37,525 nucleotides of DNA from Phenylobacterium sp. (GTDB taxonomy: Bacteria; Pseudomonadota; Alphaproteobacteria; Caulobacterales; Caulobacteraceae): positions 1 to 37,525 of the forward strand of contig NZ_JAUXZW010000388.1 in assembly GCF_030693805.1 (NCBI RefSeq). The letters run 5' to 3'. The notes below the pieces were generated by a model. The model had not been told where the DNA came from. It made no database searches and worked only from the letters and a program-made list of their open reading frames with translations. Below, piece after piece: positions 1 to 9,434 of the stretch (position 1 is the first letter of the stretch; the number at the start of each line of letters is the position of its first letter). The position numbers were made by a program, and so were the translations under genes.

Positions 1-1077
1 GGCAATCACCGGCTCTGCCGGCGCGGCGACAGCACTGGCCGCGACGTCGGCGCGCAGCGGGTCGGCCGCCAGGGACCGGCGCTCGACCTTGGGCTCGATG
101 GCGGCGATAGACGCGCCATCCATGCCGGTGGCGACCACCGACACGCGGATCATGCCGTCCAGGCTCGGGTCGAAGGCCGCGCCAAAGATGATGTTGGCTT
201 CCGGGTCGACCTGTTCGGAGATGGCGTTGGCGGCCTCGTCGACTTCCAGCAGGGTCATGTCCATGCCGCCGGTGACGTTGACCAGCACGGCCTTGGCGCC
301 CTTCAGCGACACTTCGTCCAGCAGCGGGTTCTGGATCGCGTTCTGGGCGGCCATCAGCGCGCGGTCGTCGCCGGTCGCCTCGCCCGTGCCCATCATCGCC
401 TTGCCCATCTCGGTCATGACCGTGCGGACGTCGGCGAAGTCGAGGTTGATCAGGCCCGGCAGCACCATCAGGTCGGTGATCGAGCGCACGCCGGAGTGCA
501 GCACCTGATCGGCCATGCCGAAGGCTTCGGCGAAGGTCGTGCGTTCGTTGGCGACGCGGAACAGGTTCTGGTTTGGGATGACGATCAGGGTGTCGACGTA
601 GCGTTGCAGCTCGGCGATGCCCGCATCGGCCAGCCGCATGCGGTGGCGGCCTTCGAAGGTGAAGGGCTTGGTGACCACGCCGACCGTCAGGATGCCGCGC
701 TCACGGGCACACTTGGCGATGATCGGGGCGGCTCCGGTGCCGGTGCCGCCGCCCATGCCGGCGGTGATGAAGATCATGTGGGCGCCGTCGAGGTTCTCGC
801 CGATCTCGGGGATCGACTCCTCGGCCGCGCTCATGCCGACTTCCGGATGCGCGCCCGCGCCCAGACCCTGGGTCACCTGCACGCCGAGCTGGATGCGGCG
901 GTCGGTCTTGGAGAACGCCAGTTGTTGGGCGTCGGTGTTGGCGACGACGAACTCGACCCCTTCGAGGCCGGCCTCGATCATGTTGTTGACTGCGTTGCCG
1001 CCGGCCCCGCCGACGCCGAACACCACGATGCGCGGCTTCAATTCCGTCGCCCGCGGCGCTGAAAGTGCGATTGCCAT
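1..1077 (-). CDS. ftsZ: Cell division GTPase FtsZ (3' end cut by window edge)
   Basis: FtsZ is the tubulin-like GTPase that polymerises into the cytokinetic ring under the membrane and recruits the divisome. The frame is open from the ATG at 1077 to base 1, giving 359 residues. Visible motifs are the N-terminal nucleotide-binding stretch [12 protein letters not shown] (about residues 20-31), the tubulin signature GGGTGTG (109-115) and the T7-loop residues N211, D213 and D216 that complete the neighbour's GTPase site. The conserved globular core is complete. The last visible residues (about 330-359) are Ala/Pro/Val-rich and start the disordered linker. Caulobacter FtsZ is about 500 residues, so roughly 150 residues including the C-terminal FtsA-binding peptide lie outside. 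A GGAGGA sequence sits 10 nt upstream of the ATG. It is the last gene of the dcw cluster and the only one with a sizeable upstream gap (217 nt), which carries a CtrA box and GANTC sites. Confidence 0.98.
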   Translation of the reverse strand, partial: MAIALSAPRATELKPRIVVFGVGGAGGNAVNNMIEAGLEGVEFVVANTDAQQLAFSKTDRRIQLGVQVTQGLGAGAHPEVGMSAAEESIPEIGENLDGAHMIFITAGMGGGTGTGAAPIIAKCARERGILTVGVVTKPFTFEGRHRMRLADAGIAELQRYVDTLIVIPNQNLFRVANERTTFAEAFGMADQVLHSGVRSITDLMVLPGLINLDFADVRTVMTEMGKAMMGTGEATGDDRALMAAQNAIQNPLLDEVSLKGAKAVLVNVTGGMDMTLLEVDEAANAISEQVDPEANIIFGAAFDPSLDGMIRVSVVATGMDGASIAAIEPKVERRSLAADPLRADVAASAVAAPAEPVIA

Positions 1078-1097
1078 GGGGCCTGCGTCCTCCGCCA

Positions 1098-1203
1098 GAT
1101 TCAATGCAAGGCGCCGGCGACCCGCGTTGCCGACGCATCCTTCAGGATGGGTTAACTAGGCGACCAGCATCCTTAATTGCGAGTTAACCGCATACACTGA
1201 CTC
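1098..1203. promoter_or_regulatory. Two GANTC (CcrM methylation) sites flanking the ftsZ CtrA box
   Basis: GATTC at 1098-1102 and GACTC at 1199-1203 are GANTC sites, the target of the cell-cycle methyltransferase CcrM in alphaproteobacteria. They bracket the CtrA box. In C. crescentus ftsZ transcription depends on CcrM methylation, so two sites within about 105 bp in this promoter region are likely functional. That role is inferred from the relative, not shown by this sequence. Confidence 0.6.
1173..1188 (+). promoter_or_regulatory. CtrA box upstream of ftsZ
   Basis: The sequence TTAATTGCGAGTTAAC is an exact TTAA-N7-TTAAC match to the full CtrA recognition motif. It lies 96 nt upstream of the ftsZ ATG inside the 217-nt ftsA-ftsZ gap. 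A further TTAA lies at 1152-1155. In Caulobacter crescentus, CtrA represses ftsZ in swarmer cells, so the same role is inferred here. Promoter -35/-10 hexamers could not be fixed by eye. A TCGACG...TATGCG pair with 16-nt spacing is possible but weak. Confidence 0.8.
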
Positions 1204-1294
1204 GGAGGTCCGTCGACCCGCGTAAACAGCTCATTTTTCTTGCTGCGCAAGGCGTAGCGCACGTCTCCGGCGCGCTGCTGCGACAACCTGGCGG

Positions 1295-2653
1295 CTAAAG
1301 ATTTTCACGCAACCAGGCCGCGGCCTTGGCCACCGGGTTGGCGCCAGGGTCCAGAGCCTCGCGGCGCAGCTTGGCCGACGCAAGCGCCCTGGCCGACACC
1401 GCTTCGCGCGGTCCGAAGGCCGAACGATGCAGCACGCCGGCCGCCGCGCAGAACGCGGGACCCGAGGCGGCGTCCGCCAGGTGGGGCACGCGGCGCGGCC
1501 GTCCCAGCCGAACGGGACGGTCGAACACCCGCACGGCGACTTCGCGCACGCCAGCCAGTTGCGAAGCGCCGCCGGTCAGCACGATGCCCGCACCGGCTTC
1601 GAGCGGCGCGCCCGAGGCTTTCAACCGGTCGCGCAGCAGCTCCAGCGTCTCTTCGACGCGCGGGGCGATGATGCCCTTCAGCAACGACCGCGGCGCGACC
1701 ACCGGGCCCGCGCCCGGATCGTCGCCACGCGGCGGGGCTTCGATCATCTCGCGGTCCTCATTGGCCGAGGCGATGGCCGAACCGTGCAGGGTCTTGATGC
1801 GCTCGGCGCCGGCGATCGACGTCGAAAGCCCGCGAGCGATATCCTGGGTGACGTGCTGGCCGCCGACCGGAATGGTGTCCACGTGGACCACGCTGCCGCC
1901 GGAGAACACCGCCGCCGACGTCGATCCGCCGCCCATGTCGATGCAGACCGCGCCGAGGTCCATCTCGTCTTCTTCCAGCGCCGCAAGCGCCGAGACGAAC
2001 GGCGCCGCCACCACGCCCTCGAACTGCAGGTGCGCGCGCTCGACGCTGGCCGCCAACGTCTGGATCACCGCCTCGCTGATCGACACCACCAGCAGTTCGA
2101 CGCTAAGCGTACGGCCGAACATGGCGCGCGGATCGCGCACCCCGCCCTGTCCGTCCACCGCCCAGGCGATCGGCAGGATATGCACCGCGCGACGGCCGGG
2201 CAGCCGGATCTGGCCCAGCGCCGCCTGAATGCCGCGCACCAGGTCGTTGTCGGAGATCGGTTTGGCGCCCAGCGAAACGCGCCCGGCGACCCGGCTGCTG
2301 GTCAACTGCCCGCCCGAGGTCGCCACCGTGACGCCCTGGACGTTCACACCCGCGACGTTCTCGGCCCGCTCCACCGCCTGGGCGATGGCCTCCGAGGCCT
2401 CGTCCAGATTGACGATCGCGCCGCTGCGCACGCCGCGCGACTGCACATAGCCGACGCCGGCGCAGGTCAGGGTGCGGTCCGCGCGACGAACGCCCTCCGG
2501 CTTCATGATGAAGCAGGTGACCTTCGAGGCCCCCAGATCCACCGCCGCCATCACTGGCGCACGTCCCAGCGCGGCCTTCAGGCCCTCGCGCGTGTCCTTA
2601 CGTTCCTCGACCCGCGTCGCCAATTTCACCGCTCCACCCACCAAGTCCCTCAC
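1295..2653 (-). CDS. ftsA: Cell division protein FtsA
   Basis: FtsA is an actin-fold ATPase that anchors FtsZ filaments to the membrane and signals to the divisome. The 452-residue product has the actin-like phosphate-1 loop AAVDLGASKVTCF near residues 36-48, a second phosphate-binding region (DMGGGSTSAAVF) near 240, and the C-terminal adenosine motif (VLTGGASQLAGV) near 360. The C-terminus ends in a basic/hydrophobic helix (AKAAAWLREN), consistent with the membrane-targeting helix. The start is GTG at 2653, which overlaps the ftsQ stop as GTGA and implies translational coupling. The N-terminus before the core is about 34 residues long, and an internal start is possible but has no better support. 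It is followed by the 217-nt ftsZ promoter gap. Confidence 0.97.
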   Translation of the reverse strand: MRDLVGGAVKLATRVEERKDTREGLKAALGRAPVMAAVDLGASKVTCFIMKPEGVRRADRTLTCAGVGYVQSRGVRSGAIVNLDEASEAIAQAVERAENVAGVNVQGVTVATSGGQLTSSRVAGRVSLGAKPISDNDLVRGIQAALGQIRLPGRRAVHILPIAWAVDGQGGVRDPRAMFGRTLSVELLVVSISEAVIQTLAASVERAHLQFEGVVAAPFVSALAALEEDEMDLGAVCIDMGGGSTSAAVFSGGSVVHVDTIPVGGQHVTQDIARGLSTSIAGAERIKTLHGSAIASANEDREMIEAPPRGDDPGAGPVVAPRSLLKGIIAPRVEETLELLRDRLKASGAPLEAGAGIVLTGGASQLAGVREVAVRVFDRPVRLGRPRRVPHLADAASGPAFCAAAGVLHRSAFGPREAVSARALASAKLRREALDPGANPVAKAAAWLRENL

Positions 2654-3564
2654 GCCCCGCCGGCGACGAGCTGGCCCGGAAGGGCCCCGTCGCGCGGCCG
2701 AACGGCCACCATGTCCGGATCGCGCAGATCGATGCGCTCGAAACCGAGCTCCAGGATCCGCGTGCGCTGATCGAGTTGGTCCAGCTGCATCAGCGCCTCT
2801 TGTTCTCCGACCGCCGGCAGCTGCACCAGCGATCCGTCCTTCATCCGCAGGTCCCAGCGGCGGTCGTCGACGCGCACCAGGGCTTCCAGTCGATCCTTCA
2901 GGCGCGGACGCTGGGCGATGGCCGGTAGAATCTCCGGCGCGTGCTCGTTGGCGCCCTCGCCGACCACCAGGGGCAAGCCCGGAAAGCGCCCCGCGTCCGC
3001 CTCGGGGATGACCCGGCCATGGTCGTCGACCACCAGGCTCTTGCCGCCGTGTTGCCAGACCGCCAGTTGATAGTGCACGACCACCGCCACCACCATGGTG
3101 ACGGGCAACAGGCGCACGATCCGCGCCTGCTTGACCCAGCCGACCTGTTCGACGCGCTTGCGCATCGCTTCCAGGTCCATGCCCAGCAGCGGTTGATCCT
3201 TGTAGACGCCGGCCGCCTGCAGGATGTCCGGCATCGCCAGCGCCGAGGCGCCCTCGACGTGCACGGCGCGCGCCCGGAAGCCCAGGCTGGCGAACATCTT
3301 GTCGATCCGCGCCGAGATGTCGGCGCCGGCCCGCTCGCCGCGATGACCGGTGGCCAGGGTGGCGATCAGCGCCACAGCCAGCACGCCGCCGGCGGCCAGC
3401 AGCGCATGATGGGGAGACAGTCCGACGCCTTGCGCCGTGCCCAGCTTGCCAGGCGTGTAGACGCCGCCGCGGCTCTGCTGAGCCCGCGACTTCGGGGAAC
3501 TAGCGGGCGCCTTTACCCGGGGTTTCGCCTGCGTTCGCGATCCCCCCCGCAGAGCTGCGGGCAT
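2650..3564 (-). CDS. ftsQ: Cell division protein FtsQ
   Basis: FtsQ is a bitopic inner-membrane protein that links cytoplasmic and periplasmic divisome parts through FtsB/FtsL. The 304-residue product has a basic, Pro/Ala-rich cytoplasmic tail (about 1-50), one membrane segment (about 54-75, ending [10 protein letters not shown]), a POTRA domain starting with the extracytoplasmic stretch after residue 85 ([12 protein letters not shown]), and a C-terminal beta domain. The ATG at 3564 lies inside ddl, so the two genes overlap by 65 nt. A shorter start would remove part of the usual cytoplasmic tail, so the long start is preferred. Its stop overlaps the ftsA GTG. Confidence 0.96.
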   Translation of the reverse strand: MPAALRGGSRTQAKPRVKAPASSPKSRAQQSRGGVYTPGKLGTAQGVGLSPHHALLAAGGVLAVALIATLATGHRGERAGADISARIDKMFASLGFRARAVHVEGASALAMPDILQAAGVYKDQPLLGMDLEAMRKRVEQVGWVKQARIVRLLPVTMVVAVVVHYQLAVWQHGGKSLVVDDHGRVIPEADAGRFPGLPLVVGEGANEHAPEILPAIAQRPRLKDRLEALVRVDDRRWDLRMKDGSLVQLPAVGEQEALMQLDQLDQRTRILELGFERIDLRDPDMVAVRPRDGALPGQLVAGGA

Positions 3565-4477
3565 AGGCGTCCTCCGTTATCCAAAGCACCAGACGGTCGA
3601 ACGGCACGCCCTGATGCGCCGCCTGCTCGGGGACGAGCGAGGTGGGCGTCATGCCGGGCTGCGTGTTCACCTCCAGAAGGACCAGAATGTCGTTAATGTC
3701 GTCATAACGCAGGTCCGAACGGGTCGCCCCGCGGCAGCCCAGCGCCGCATGCGCGCGCTCAGCCAGTTTCTTTGCCTTTTCAAAGACTTCTGTCGGCAAG
3801 CTGGCGGGAATCACGTGCTCCGAACCACCTTCGCCATACTTGGCGTGGAAGTCGTAGAATCCTGAACGCGGAATGATCTCGGTGACCGTCATCGCCTTGC
3901 CGTCCATGACGCCGACGGCGAGTTCCTTGCCGCGCACATAGGGCTCGATCATCACCTCCTCGCCGTAGGTCCAGGAGGGCTCGGCGATCTCCTGCGGCGG
4001 GGTGTTGGCGCCCTCCTGCACGATGAACACGCCTACGGAGGAGCCCTCGGCGTTCGGCTTCACGACGTAGGGGGGCGCCATCACGTGAGAGGCCGCCGCC
4101 TCAAAGCGGTTGAACAGGCCACCGCCCGGCACTGTGACGCCCGCCGCCGCAAGCACCGCCTTGGACTTGGCCTTGTCCATCGCCAGGGCCGAGGCCAGCA
4201 CCCCGCAGTGGGTGTAGGGCAGGCCCAGCGTCTCCAGCACGCCCTGGACGCAGCCATCCTCTCCCCATTCCCCGTGCAAGGCGTTGAAGCAGACGTCGGG
4301 CTTCAGGCTGGTCAGTACTGCGGCCAGATCCCGGCCCGCGTCGACCCGGGTCACCTTCGCGCCCAACTGCTCGAGGGCGTCGGCGCAGGCCGCGCCCGAC
4401 ACGAGACTGACCTCACGCTCTGACGACAGCCCGCCCAGCAGGACGGCGACGTGGTGTCCGGCGAGCGGTAGGGCCAT
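3500..4477 (-). CDS. ddl: D-alanine--D-alanine ligase
   Basis: Ddl is a cytoplasmic ATP-grasp ligase that joins two D-alanines, supplying the dipeptide used by MurF. The 325-residue product starts with the Ddl signature [14 protein letters not shown] (about 11-24) and has [11 protein letters not shown] (about 64-74), the ATP-grasp region [15 protein letters not shown] (about 136-150), and the C-terminal catalytic stretch [20 protein letters not shown] (about 267-286), which holds the Mg-binding Glu/Asn and the phosphate-binding Ser. Length is close to the family norm, with a C-terminal tail of about 20 residues rich in Gly/Ala that overlaps the start of ftsQ. It sits 36 nt after the M28 peptidase stop. 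Confidence 0.97.
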   Translation of the reverse strand: MALPLAGHHVAVLLGGLSSEREVSLVSGAACADALEQLGAKVTRVDAGRDLAAVLTSLKPDVCFNALHGEWGEDGCVQGVLETLGLPYTHCGVLASALAMDKAKSKAVLAAAGVTVPGGGLFNRFEAAASHVMAPPYVVKPNAEGSSVGVFIVQEGANTPPQEIAEPSWTYGEEVMIEPYVRGKELAVGVMDGKAMTVTEIIPRSGFYDFHAKYGEGGSEHVIPASLPTEVFEKAKKLAERAHAALGCRGATRSDLRYDDINDILVLLEVNTQPGMTPTSLVPEQAAHQGVPFDRLVLWITEDAYARSSAGGIANAGETPGKGAR

Positions 4478-4513
4478 GGGAATCCTCTTGAGAGTCGGGT
4501 GTCGACGGCGCGG

Positions 4514-5905
4514 TTACTGGATCGCCAGCGCGCGGAAGTCCACGTCGCTGGCGCCCACCGCATAGAGCAAGCTCGCCCACACTGCGACGCTCTGGGCGAG
4601 ATCGCGCGGGTCGATCTTGTCGAGCGTGTCGTCGGCCGAATGGTGCAGGTCGAAATAACGTGTCGCATCCGGACTCAGGCTCGCCACCGGCGCGCCCAGC
4701 TTGATCAGGCCGGCCACGTCGGAGCCGCCGAAGGTCGAGGGCTCGGGCGCGACCACCACGGTGAGCGGCGCCAGCGCCGCGGTGAACGCCCGCATCGCCG
4801 GGTGCTGAGCCGAGCCCTTCGGCAGGCGCACGCGCCAAACGGGGCCAGGCCCGGTGTCGCTTTCGCCCACCATCACCATGGCGGCGACCTCGTCCTTGTG
4901 CGCTTCAGCGTAGGCCGCGCCGCTGTAGTCCATCTCCTCGGCGCCCCACATCACCACGCGCAGCGTGCGGCGCAGGCCGCCGGGCGCCGAGCCCGCCAGC
5001 TTGGCCGCCGCGGTGGTGATGGCGACGCCGGCCGCATCGTCGATCGCGCCGGTCCCGGCGTCCCAGGAATCCAGATGTCCGCCGACCACCACGATTTCCC
5101 CCGGCGCAGAGCCGGGAATCTCGCCCACCACGTTCCAGGCCAGCGCCTTGTCGGTCATGGTCGAGGTCATGTTCAGCCGCACGCGCACGGGCGCGCCGCG
5201 CGCCGCCATGCGGTCGAGAAGTTGGGCGTCAGGCACGGACAGCGCCGCGGCCGGGATCGGCTTGACGCCTTCCGGCCAGGTCAGGGCGCCGGCGTGCGGC
5301 AGGCGCGTGTCGTCGGTCGACAGCGAGCGCACCAGGAAGGCCGCCGCCCCGCGCTTCGACGCCTCCCCCGGCCCGCGCGTGCGGTTGCGGTTGAGGAAGC
5401 CGTAGCCGGAGCCGTCCTGCGCCTTCAGCATCGGCTGGTTGATCACCGCGATCTTGCCGTTCAGCGATCCCAGAGGCGCCGCGGTCAGCGCCTCCAGCGA
5501 GTCGAAGAACACGAGCTCGCCTTCGATTCCGCCACGCGGCGTCGAAGGCGATCGGCCCATGCCAAGGATCTGAAGCTTCTGGGCGTAGGGCGCGACGACC
5601 TCGGCGCTCTCGGGTCCGCGCGTCCAGGCGCCGGCCACGAAGGGCTCCGCGTGGACGTTCTGGAACCCCAGCGCCTTCAGCTTGGCGATACCCCAGTCCT
5701 TGGCGCGCTCCATGGCGGGCGAGCCGGTCGGGCGGGCGCCGACCTCTGTGGTCAGCGATTCCACGATGTCCCAGGCGGTGGTGTCCTTCAGGGCGCGCTC
5801 GCGCACCTCGACCGCGCCGGCCGCGAGGTCCTGGGCCGCGGCGGGCCCCGCCAACGCCAGACCCATCACCAGAGCGGCGAGCGGAAGGTTCATGCTGGGC
5901 TTCAT
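4514..5905 (-). CDS. Exported M28-family zinc metallopeptidase (carboxypeptidase Q-like)
   Basis: The product is 463 residues. The N-terminus is a signal peptide (hydrophobic stretch about 6-20, probable cleavage after the Ala run at 22-24), so the protein is predicted periplasmic or secreted. A PA-like insert domain (about 115-235) is followed by the M28 peptidase core with a dinuclear zinc set: H277 in GGHLDSWDAG, D289/D290 in GAIDDAAG, the catalytic pair E323/E324, D350 in GESDTG, and H421 in LHHSADDT. This arrangement resembles carboxypeptidase Q (plasma glutamate carboxypeptidase) type dipeptidases. It lies between murB (82-nt gap) and ddl (36-nt gap) in the same direction. It is not a classical dcw gene. 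The substrate is unknown. Peptide scavenging or cell-wall peptide trimming are both possible, and only the first has family precedent. Confidence 0.9.
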   Translation of the reverse strand: MKPSMNLPLAALVMGLALAGPAAAQDLAAGAVEVRERALKDTTAWDIVESLTTEVGARPTGSPAMERAKDWGIAKLKALGFQNVHAEPFVAGAWTRGPESAEVVAPYAQKLQILGMGRSPSTPRGGIEGELVFFDSLEALTAAPLGSLNGKIAVINQPMLKAQDGSGYGFLNRNRTRGPGEASKRGAAAFLVRSLSTDDTRLPHAGALTWPEGVKPIPAAALSVPDAQLLDRMAARGAPVRVRLNMTSTMTDKALAWNVVGEIPGSAPGEIVVVGGHLDSWDAGTGAIDDAAGVAITTAAAKLAGSAPGGLRRTLRVVMWGAEEMDYSGAAYAEAHKDEVAAMVMVGESDTGPGPVWRVRLPKGSAQHPAMRAFTAALAPLTVVVAPEPSTFGGSDVAGLIKLGAPVASLSPDATRYFDLHHSADDTLDKIDPRDLAQSVAVWASLLYAVGASDVDFRALAIQ

Positions 5906-5987
5906 GGCGCGCTCACATCGGAAGATCGGGCGGGCGCCCAGCTTGGCCTGCGCCCCGGATCGATGTCCAGGCCGCTCAAGGTGCGGA

Positions 5988-6893
5988 TCACGCAGGCCGA
6001 CCGATCCGCTTGATCTCCCATTCGAGGTCTACGCCGAACTTGGCCTTCACGTCGGCGCGCACCGCCTCGCCCAGGCCCTCCAGGTCGGCGGCGCTCGCCT
6101 CGCCGGTGTTGATCAGGAAATTCGTATGCAGCGGTGAGAACATCGCCCCGCCGAACGGCTTGCCGCGCCAGCCCGCGTCGTCGATCAGCTTCCACGACGA
6201 TCGTCCGGGCGGGTTCTTGAACGTGGAGCCGCCAGTCTTCTCGCGGATCGGCTGCGACTGCTCGCGCTTGGCGGTGATCTCACCCATCCGCGCCTCGATG
6301 GCGGCCGGTTCGTCGGGCGTCCCCTGGAACAGCGCGCCTGTGACGATCAGGTCGCCCTGCGCCGCCCTCGCCGACTTGCGATAGCTGAACGCCATCTCGG
6401 CGTTGGACAGCGTCAGCCGGTCGCCTGCGCGGGTGACCGCGTAGGCTTCCACCAGCACGTCCTTGGTCTCCGCGCCGTAGCAGCCGGCGTTCATGATGCA
6501 GGCGCCGCCGATCGCGCCAGGCACGCCGCGGTAGAACTCCAGCCCCGCGATCCCCGCCCTCGCCGCGTCGCGTGCGACGATGGCGTCGGGCACCGCGGCG
6601 CCGGCGAAGATCCTCGCCTCGCCCCGCGGCTCGACCCTGGCGAAACCGCGGCCCAGGCGGATCACCACGCCCTCCACTCCGCCGTCGCGCACGAGGGTGT
6701 TGGAGCCGACGCCCAGCGGCGTCACCGGCACGCCGGGGTCCAGGCCAGCCAGGAAGCCGGCCAGATCGTCCTCGTCTTCGGGCAGGAACACCAGTTCGGC
6801 AGGTCCGCCCACGCGGAACCAGGTGAACGGCGCCAACGGCTCGTCTCGCAGCAGCGTTCCCCGCACAGGCGGCAGGCGGTCGCGCCAGTTCAT
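5988..6893 (-). CDS. murB: UDP-N-acetylenolpyruvoylglucosamine reductase
   Basis: MurB is a cytoplasmic flavoenzyme that reduces enolpyruvyl-UDP-GlcNAc to UDP-MurNAc with NADPH. The 301-residue product has the FAD-binding PCMH motif [21 protein letters not shown] (about 56-76), [21 protein letters not shown] (about 117-137), and the substrate-site segment [12 protein letters not shown] (about 221-232), in which the Ser of GGSTF is the family's catalytic proton donor. The reading frame stays open far upstream into murC, but the conserved MurB N-terminus ([12 protein letters not shown]) and the ATGA overlap with the murC stop fix the start at 6893. Confidence 0.97.
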   Translation of the reverse strand: MNWRDRLPPVRGTLLRDEPLAPFTWFRVGGPAELVFLPEDEDDLAGFLAGLDPGVPVTPLGVGSNTLVRDGGVEGVVIRLGRGFARVEPRGEARIFAGAAVPDAIVARDAARAGIAGLEFYRGVPGAIGGACIMNAGCYGAETKDVLVEAYAVTRAGDRLTLSNAEMAFSYRKSARAAQGDLIVTGALFQGTPDEPAAIEARMGEITAKREQSQPIREKTGGSTFKNPPGRSSWKLIDDAGWRGKPFGGAMFSPLHTNFLINTGEASAADLEGLGEAVRADVKAKFGVDLEWEIKRIGRPA

Positions 6894-8323
6894 GTCGAGG
6901 GCTGGGCCTGGGCCTCGAGCTGCGCCGGCAGCGCGTGCGCCCAGGCGGTGATGTCGCCAGCGCCCAGGCAAACGACGAGATCCCCCTCGCGCGCTTCCTC
7001 GCCGACCACGCGGGCGAGGTCGTAGGCCCCCGACAACGGCAGGGCGCGACGATGGCCGAAGCGGCGCAGGCCCTCCACCAGGGAGTCGCGGTTGGCGCCC
7101 TCGATCGGCGTCTCGCCGGCGGTGTAGACGTCGGAGACCACCACCACGTCGGCGTCGTTGAAGCAGGCGCAGAATTCCTGGAACAGGTCGTGCAGCCGCG
7201 AATAGCGGTGCGGCTGGACCACCGCCACGACCCGCCCGCTGGTCACCGCGCGCGCCGCGCGCAGCACCGCGGCGATCTCCACCGGATGGTGACCGTAGTC
7301 GTCGATGATCCGCACGCCGCGCGCCACGCCGACGGTGGTGAACCGCCGGCCAACGCCCGCAAACCCGGTCAGCCCCTTGCGGATGTTGTCCTGGCCCACA
7401 CCCAGCTCGCGCGCGACGGCGATGGCGGCCAGCGAATTCATGACGTTGTGGTGCCCGGCCATCGGCAGGTGCAGGTCGTCCCACCGCTCGACCTGGATCT
7501 GCGGGTCGTGAGGATCGAACACCGCGTCGAAGCGCGAGCCGTCCGGCCCCATGGTGATGTTCTCGGCCCGCACCTCGGCCTGCGGATTGACGCCGTAGGG
7601 GATCACCCGACGGTTCTCGACGCGGGCGGCCATCGCCTGCACCTCGGGATGGTCGGTGCACACCGCGGCGAAGCCGTAGAACGGCACATTCTCGACGAAT
7701 TGCTGGAACGCCCGCTTCACCGAGTCGAAGTCGCCGTAGTGGTCCAGATGCTCGGGGTCGATGTTGGTGACGATCGCACAGGTCGACTTGAGCTTCAGGA
7801 AGGTGCCATCGCTCTCGTCGGCCTCGACGACGATCCAGTCGCCCTCGCCGACCTTGGCGTTGGTGCCATAGGCGTTGATGATCCCGCCATTCACCACGGT
7901 CGGATCCATCCCGCCGGCGTCCAGCAGCGCCGCCACCATCGACGTCGTGGTGGTCTTGCCGTGGGTGCCGCCCACCGCCACCGAGTAATGAAGGCGGGTC
8001 AGCTCCGCGAGCATTTCGCCTCGATGGACCAGCGGCAGACGTCGTTCGCGCGCCGCGGCCATCTCTACGTTGTCGGCCTTGATCGCCGTCGAATAGACCA
8101 CCGCCGAAGCGTGTTCGACGTTGGCCGCGTCCTGGCCAATGAACACCTTGACCCCCAGCTTCTCCAGTCGCTCGGTGTTGGCGCTGGCGCGCGCGTCGGA
8201 CCCCTGCACGGTGTAGCCGATGCGCAGCATGATCTCGGCGATGCCGCTCATGCCGATGCCGCCGATGCCGATGAAGTGCACGGGGCCGAGTTCGAAGGGG
8301 ACGGGACGTCGGTTCATGGCCAT
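6890..8323 (-). CDS. murC: UDP-N-acetylmuramate--L-alanine ligase
   Basis: MurC adds the first amino acid, L-alanine, to UDP-MurNAc in the cytoplasm. The 477-residue product has the N-terminal Rossmann nucleotide loop [14 protein letters not shown] (about 17-30), the Mur ligase P-loop [12 protein letters not shown] (about 117-128), the central motif EADESDGTF (about 170) and [11 protein letters not shown], and a C-terminal domain containing DDYGHHPVE. Length fits the family. It overlaps murB by 4 nt and follows the murG stop after 3 nt, so it is tightly coupled. A second in-frame ATG two codons downstream is an equally possible start. Confidence 0.97.
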   Translation of the reverse strand: MAMNRRPVPFELGPVHFIGIGGIGMSGIAEIMLRIGYTVQGSDARASANTERLEKLGVKVFIGQDAANVEHASAVVYSTAIKADNVEMAAARERRLPLVHRGEMLAELTRLHYSVAVGGTHGKTTTTSMVAALLDAGGMDPTVVNGGIINAYGTNAKVGEGDWIVVEADESDGTFLKLKSTCAIVTNIDPEHLDHYGDFDSVKRAFQQFVENVPFYGFAAVCTDHPEVQAMAARVENRRVIPYGVNPQAEVRAENITMGPDGSRFDAVFDPHDPQIQVERWDDLHLPMAGHHNVMNSLAAIAVARELGVGQDNIRKGLTGFAGVGRRFTTVGVARGVRIIDDYGHHPVEIAAVLRAARAVTSGRVVAVVQPHRYSRLHDLFQEFCACFNDADVVVVSDVYTAGETPIEGANRDSLVEGLRRFGHRRALPLSGAYDLARVVGEEAREGDLVVCLGAGDITAWAHALPAQLEAQAQPST

Positions 8324-8326
8324 GCC

Positions 8327-9424
8327 TTAGCGGACTTGCGCGGTTTGCTCCACGACGTCGGCGAGGCGTTCGGCGGCGTCCGGCTTGGCGACCGAGCGCG
8401 AGGCGGCCGCCATCCTGGCCAGGGCGGCTGGATCGCCCAGCAGGCGGGCCAGCACTTCCCGCAGGCTGTCGACCGTAAGCGCGCTCTCGCGCAGGATTTC
8501 CGCGCCCCCCGCGTCGGCCAGAAGGCGGGCGTTCTGGCCCTGGTCGTCGTCCAGCGCGATGGCCAGTGGGATCAGGATCGCCGGCTTACCCGCCGCCGCG
8601 AACTCGCAGACGCTGCCCGCACCGGAGCGTCCGATCACCAGATGCGCCGCCTTCAGCCGACCGGCCATGTCGCGGAAGAACGGCGCGATCTCCGCCTCGA
8701 CGCAGGCGTCCGCGTAGATCTTCTGGGCGATCTCCATGGATTCCGGCCGCGTCTGCTGCTGCACCGACAAGCGGTCGCGCAAGCTCTCCGGCAAGGCGGC
8801 GATGGCGTTGGGCACGAGTTCGGAGATCAGCCGCGCACCTTGGCTGCCGCCGGTGATCAGCAGGCGTAGCGGCTCTCCAGGCTTCGGCGTCTCATAAGGC
8901 GCGTCGGCGATGGCTCGGATCTCGGGCCGCACCGGATTGCCGACCACGATCGCCCGCTTGGCGACCTTCGGCGGGGCCTTCTGCAGCACGGGAAAGGCGC
9001 AGGCGACGGTGGTCACATGAGCGGCCAGGCGGCGGTTGGCGCGGCCCATCACCGCGTTCTGTTCGTGCACCACCGTCGGTCGGCCCTGGGTGATCCCGGC
9101 CAGCAGTCCCGGCACCGAGGGATAGCCACCGAAGCCTACCACGACGGCGGGATCGATCACCTTGAACGCCCGGCGCGCCTGCATGACGCCGCCGACGATC
9201 GCCAGGCCCGCCTGCGCCATGCCGACAGGGTCGCCCCGGCGGAAGGTGCGCGCCGACAGCCCGATGCGCTGTTCGGCCGGAAAGTCCTCGGCGAAGGCGG
9301 CGACCCGGGCGTCGGAGGCCAGAACGATGCGCCAGCCGCGCGCGATCAGCGCCTCGGCCAGCGCCTGGGCGGGGAACAGGTGTCCGCCGGTGCCCCCGGC
9401 GGCGACGACGGCGATCTTGCGCAT
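8327..9424 (-). CDS. murG: Lipid II synthase (UDP-GlcNAc transferase) MurG
   Basis: MurG is a GT-B fold glycosyltransferase at the cytoplasmic face of the inner membrane. It transfers GlcNAc to lipid I to make lipid II. The 365-residue product begins [20 protein letters not shown], the family's N-terminal glycine-rich loop. Further motifs are [11 protein letters not shown] (about 89-99), [12 protein letters not shown] (about 113-124), ITGGSQGA (about 184-191), and the UDP-GlcNAc site ([10 protein letters not shown] and [10 protein letters not shown]). The frame is open a further 14 codons to 9466, but the canonical N-terminus selects 9424, 10 nt after the ftsW stop. No clear Shine-Dalgarno is visible there, which suggests coupling to ftsW. 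Confidence 0.96.
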   Translation of the reverse strand: MRKIAVVAAGGTGGHLFPAQALAEALIARGWRIVLASDARVAAFAEDFPAEQRIGLSARTFRRGDPVGMAQAGLAIVGGVMQARRAFKVIDPAVVVGFGGYPSVPGLLAGITQGRPTVVHEQNAVMGRANRRLAAHVTTVACAFPVLQKAPPKVAKRAIVVGNPVRPEIRAIADAPYETPKPGEPLRLLITGGSQGARLISELVPNAIAALPESLRDRLSVQQQTRPESMEIAQKIYADACVEAEIAPFFRDMAGRLKAAHLVIGRSGAGSVCEFAAAGKPAILIPLAIALDDDQGQNARLLADAGGAEILRESALTVDSLREVLARLLGDPAALARMAAASRSVAKPDAAERLADVVEQTAQVR

Positions 9425-9434
9425 GGCCGCCGGA

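Noticed and set aside
3577-3585. TTATCCAAA resembling a DnaA box (TTATCCACA) just before ftsQ
   Set aside because: It is a single 8/9 match inside the ddl coding sequence with no second box nearby.
5988-7661. A 557-residue version of MurB starting at 7661
   Set aside because: The extra 256 residues are murC sequence in another frame. The conserved MurB start and the ATGA overlap with murC place the start at 6893.
4499-8869. Very long open frames on the plus strand opposite the dcw genes (for example 4499-6013 and 6935-8869), and similar ones elsewhere
   Set aside because: They mirror high-GC codon bias of the real minus-strand genes, are rich in His/Arg/Gly/Ala with no recognisable domains, and lie opposite genes with clear catalytic motifs.
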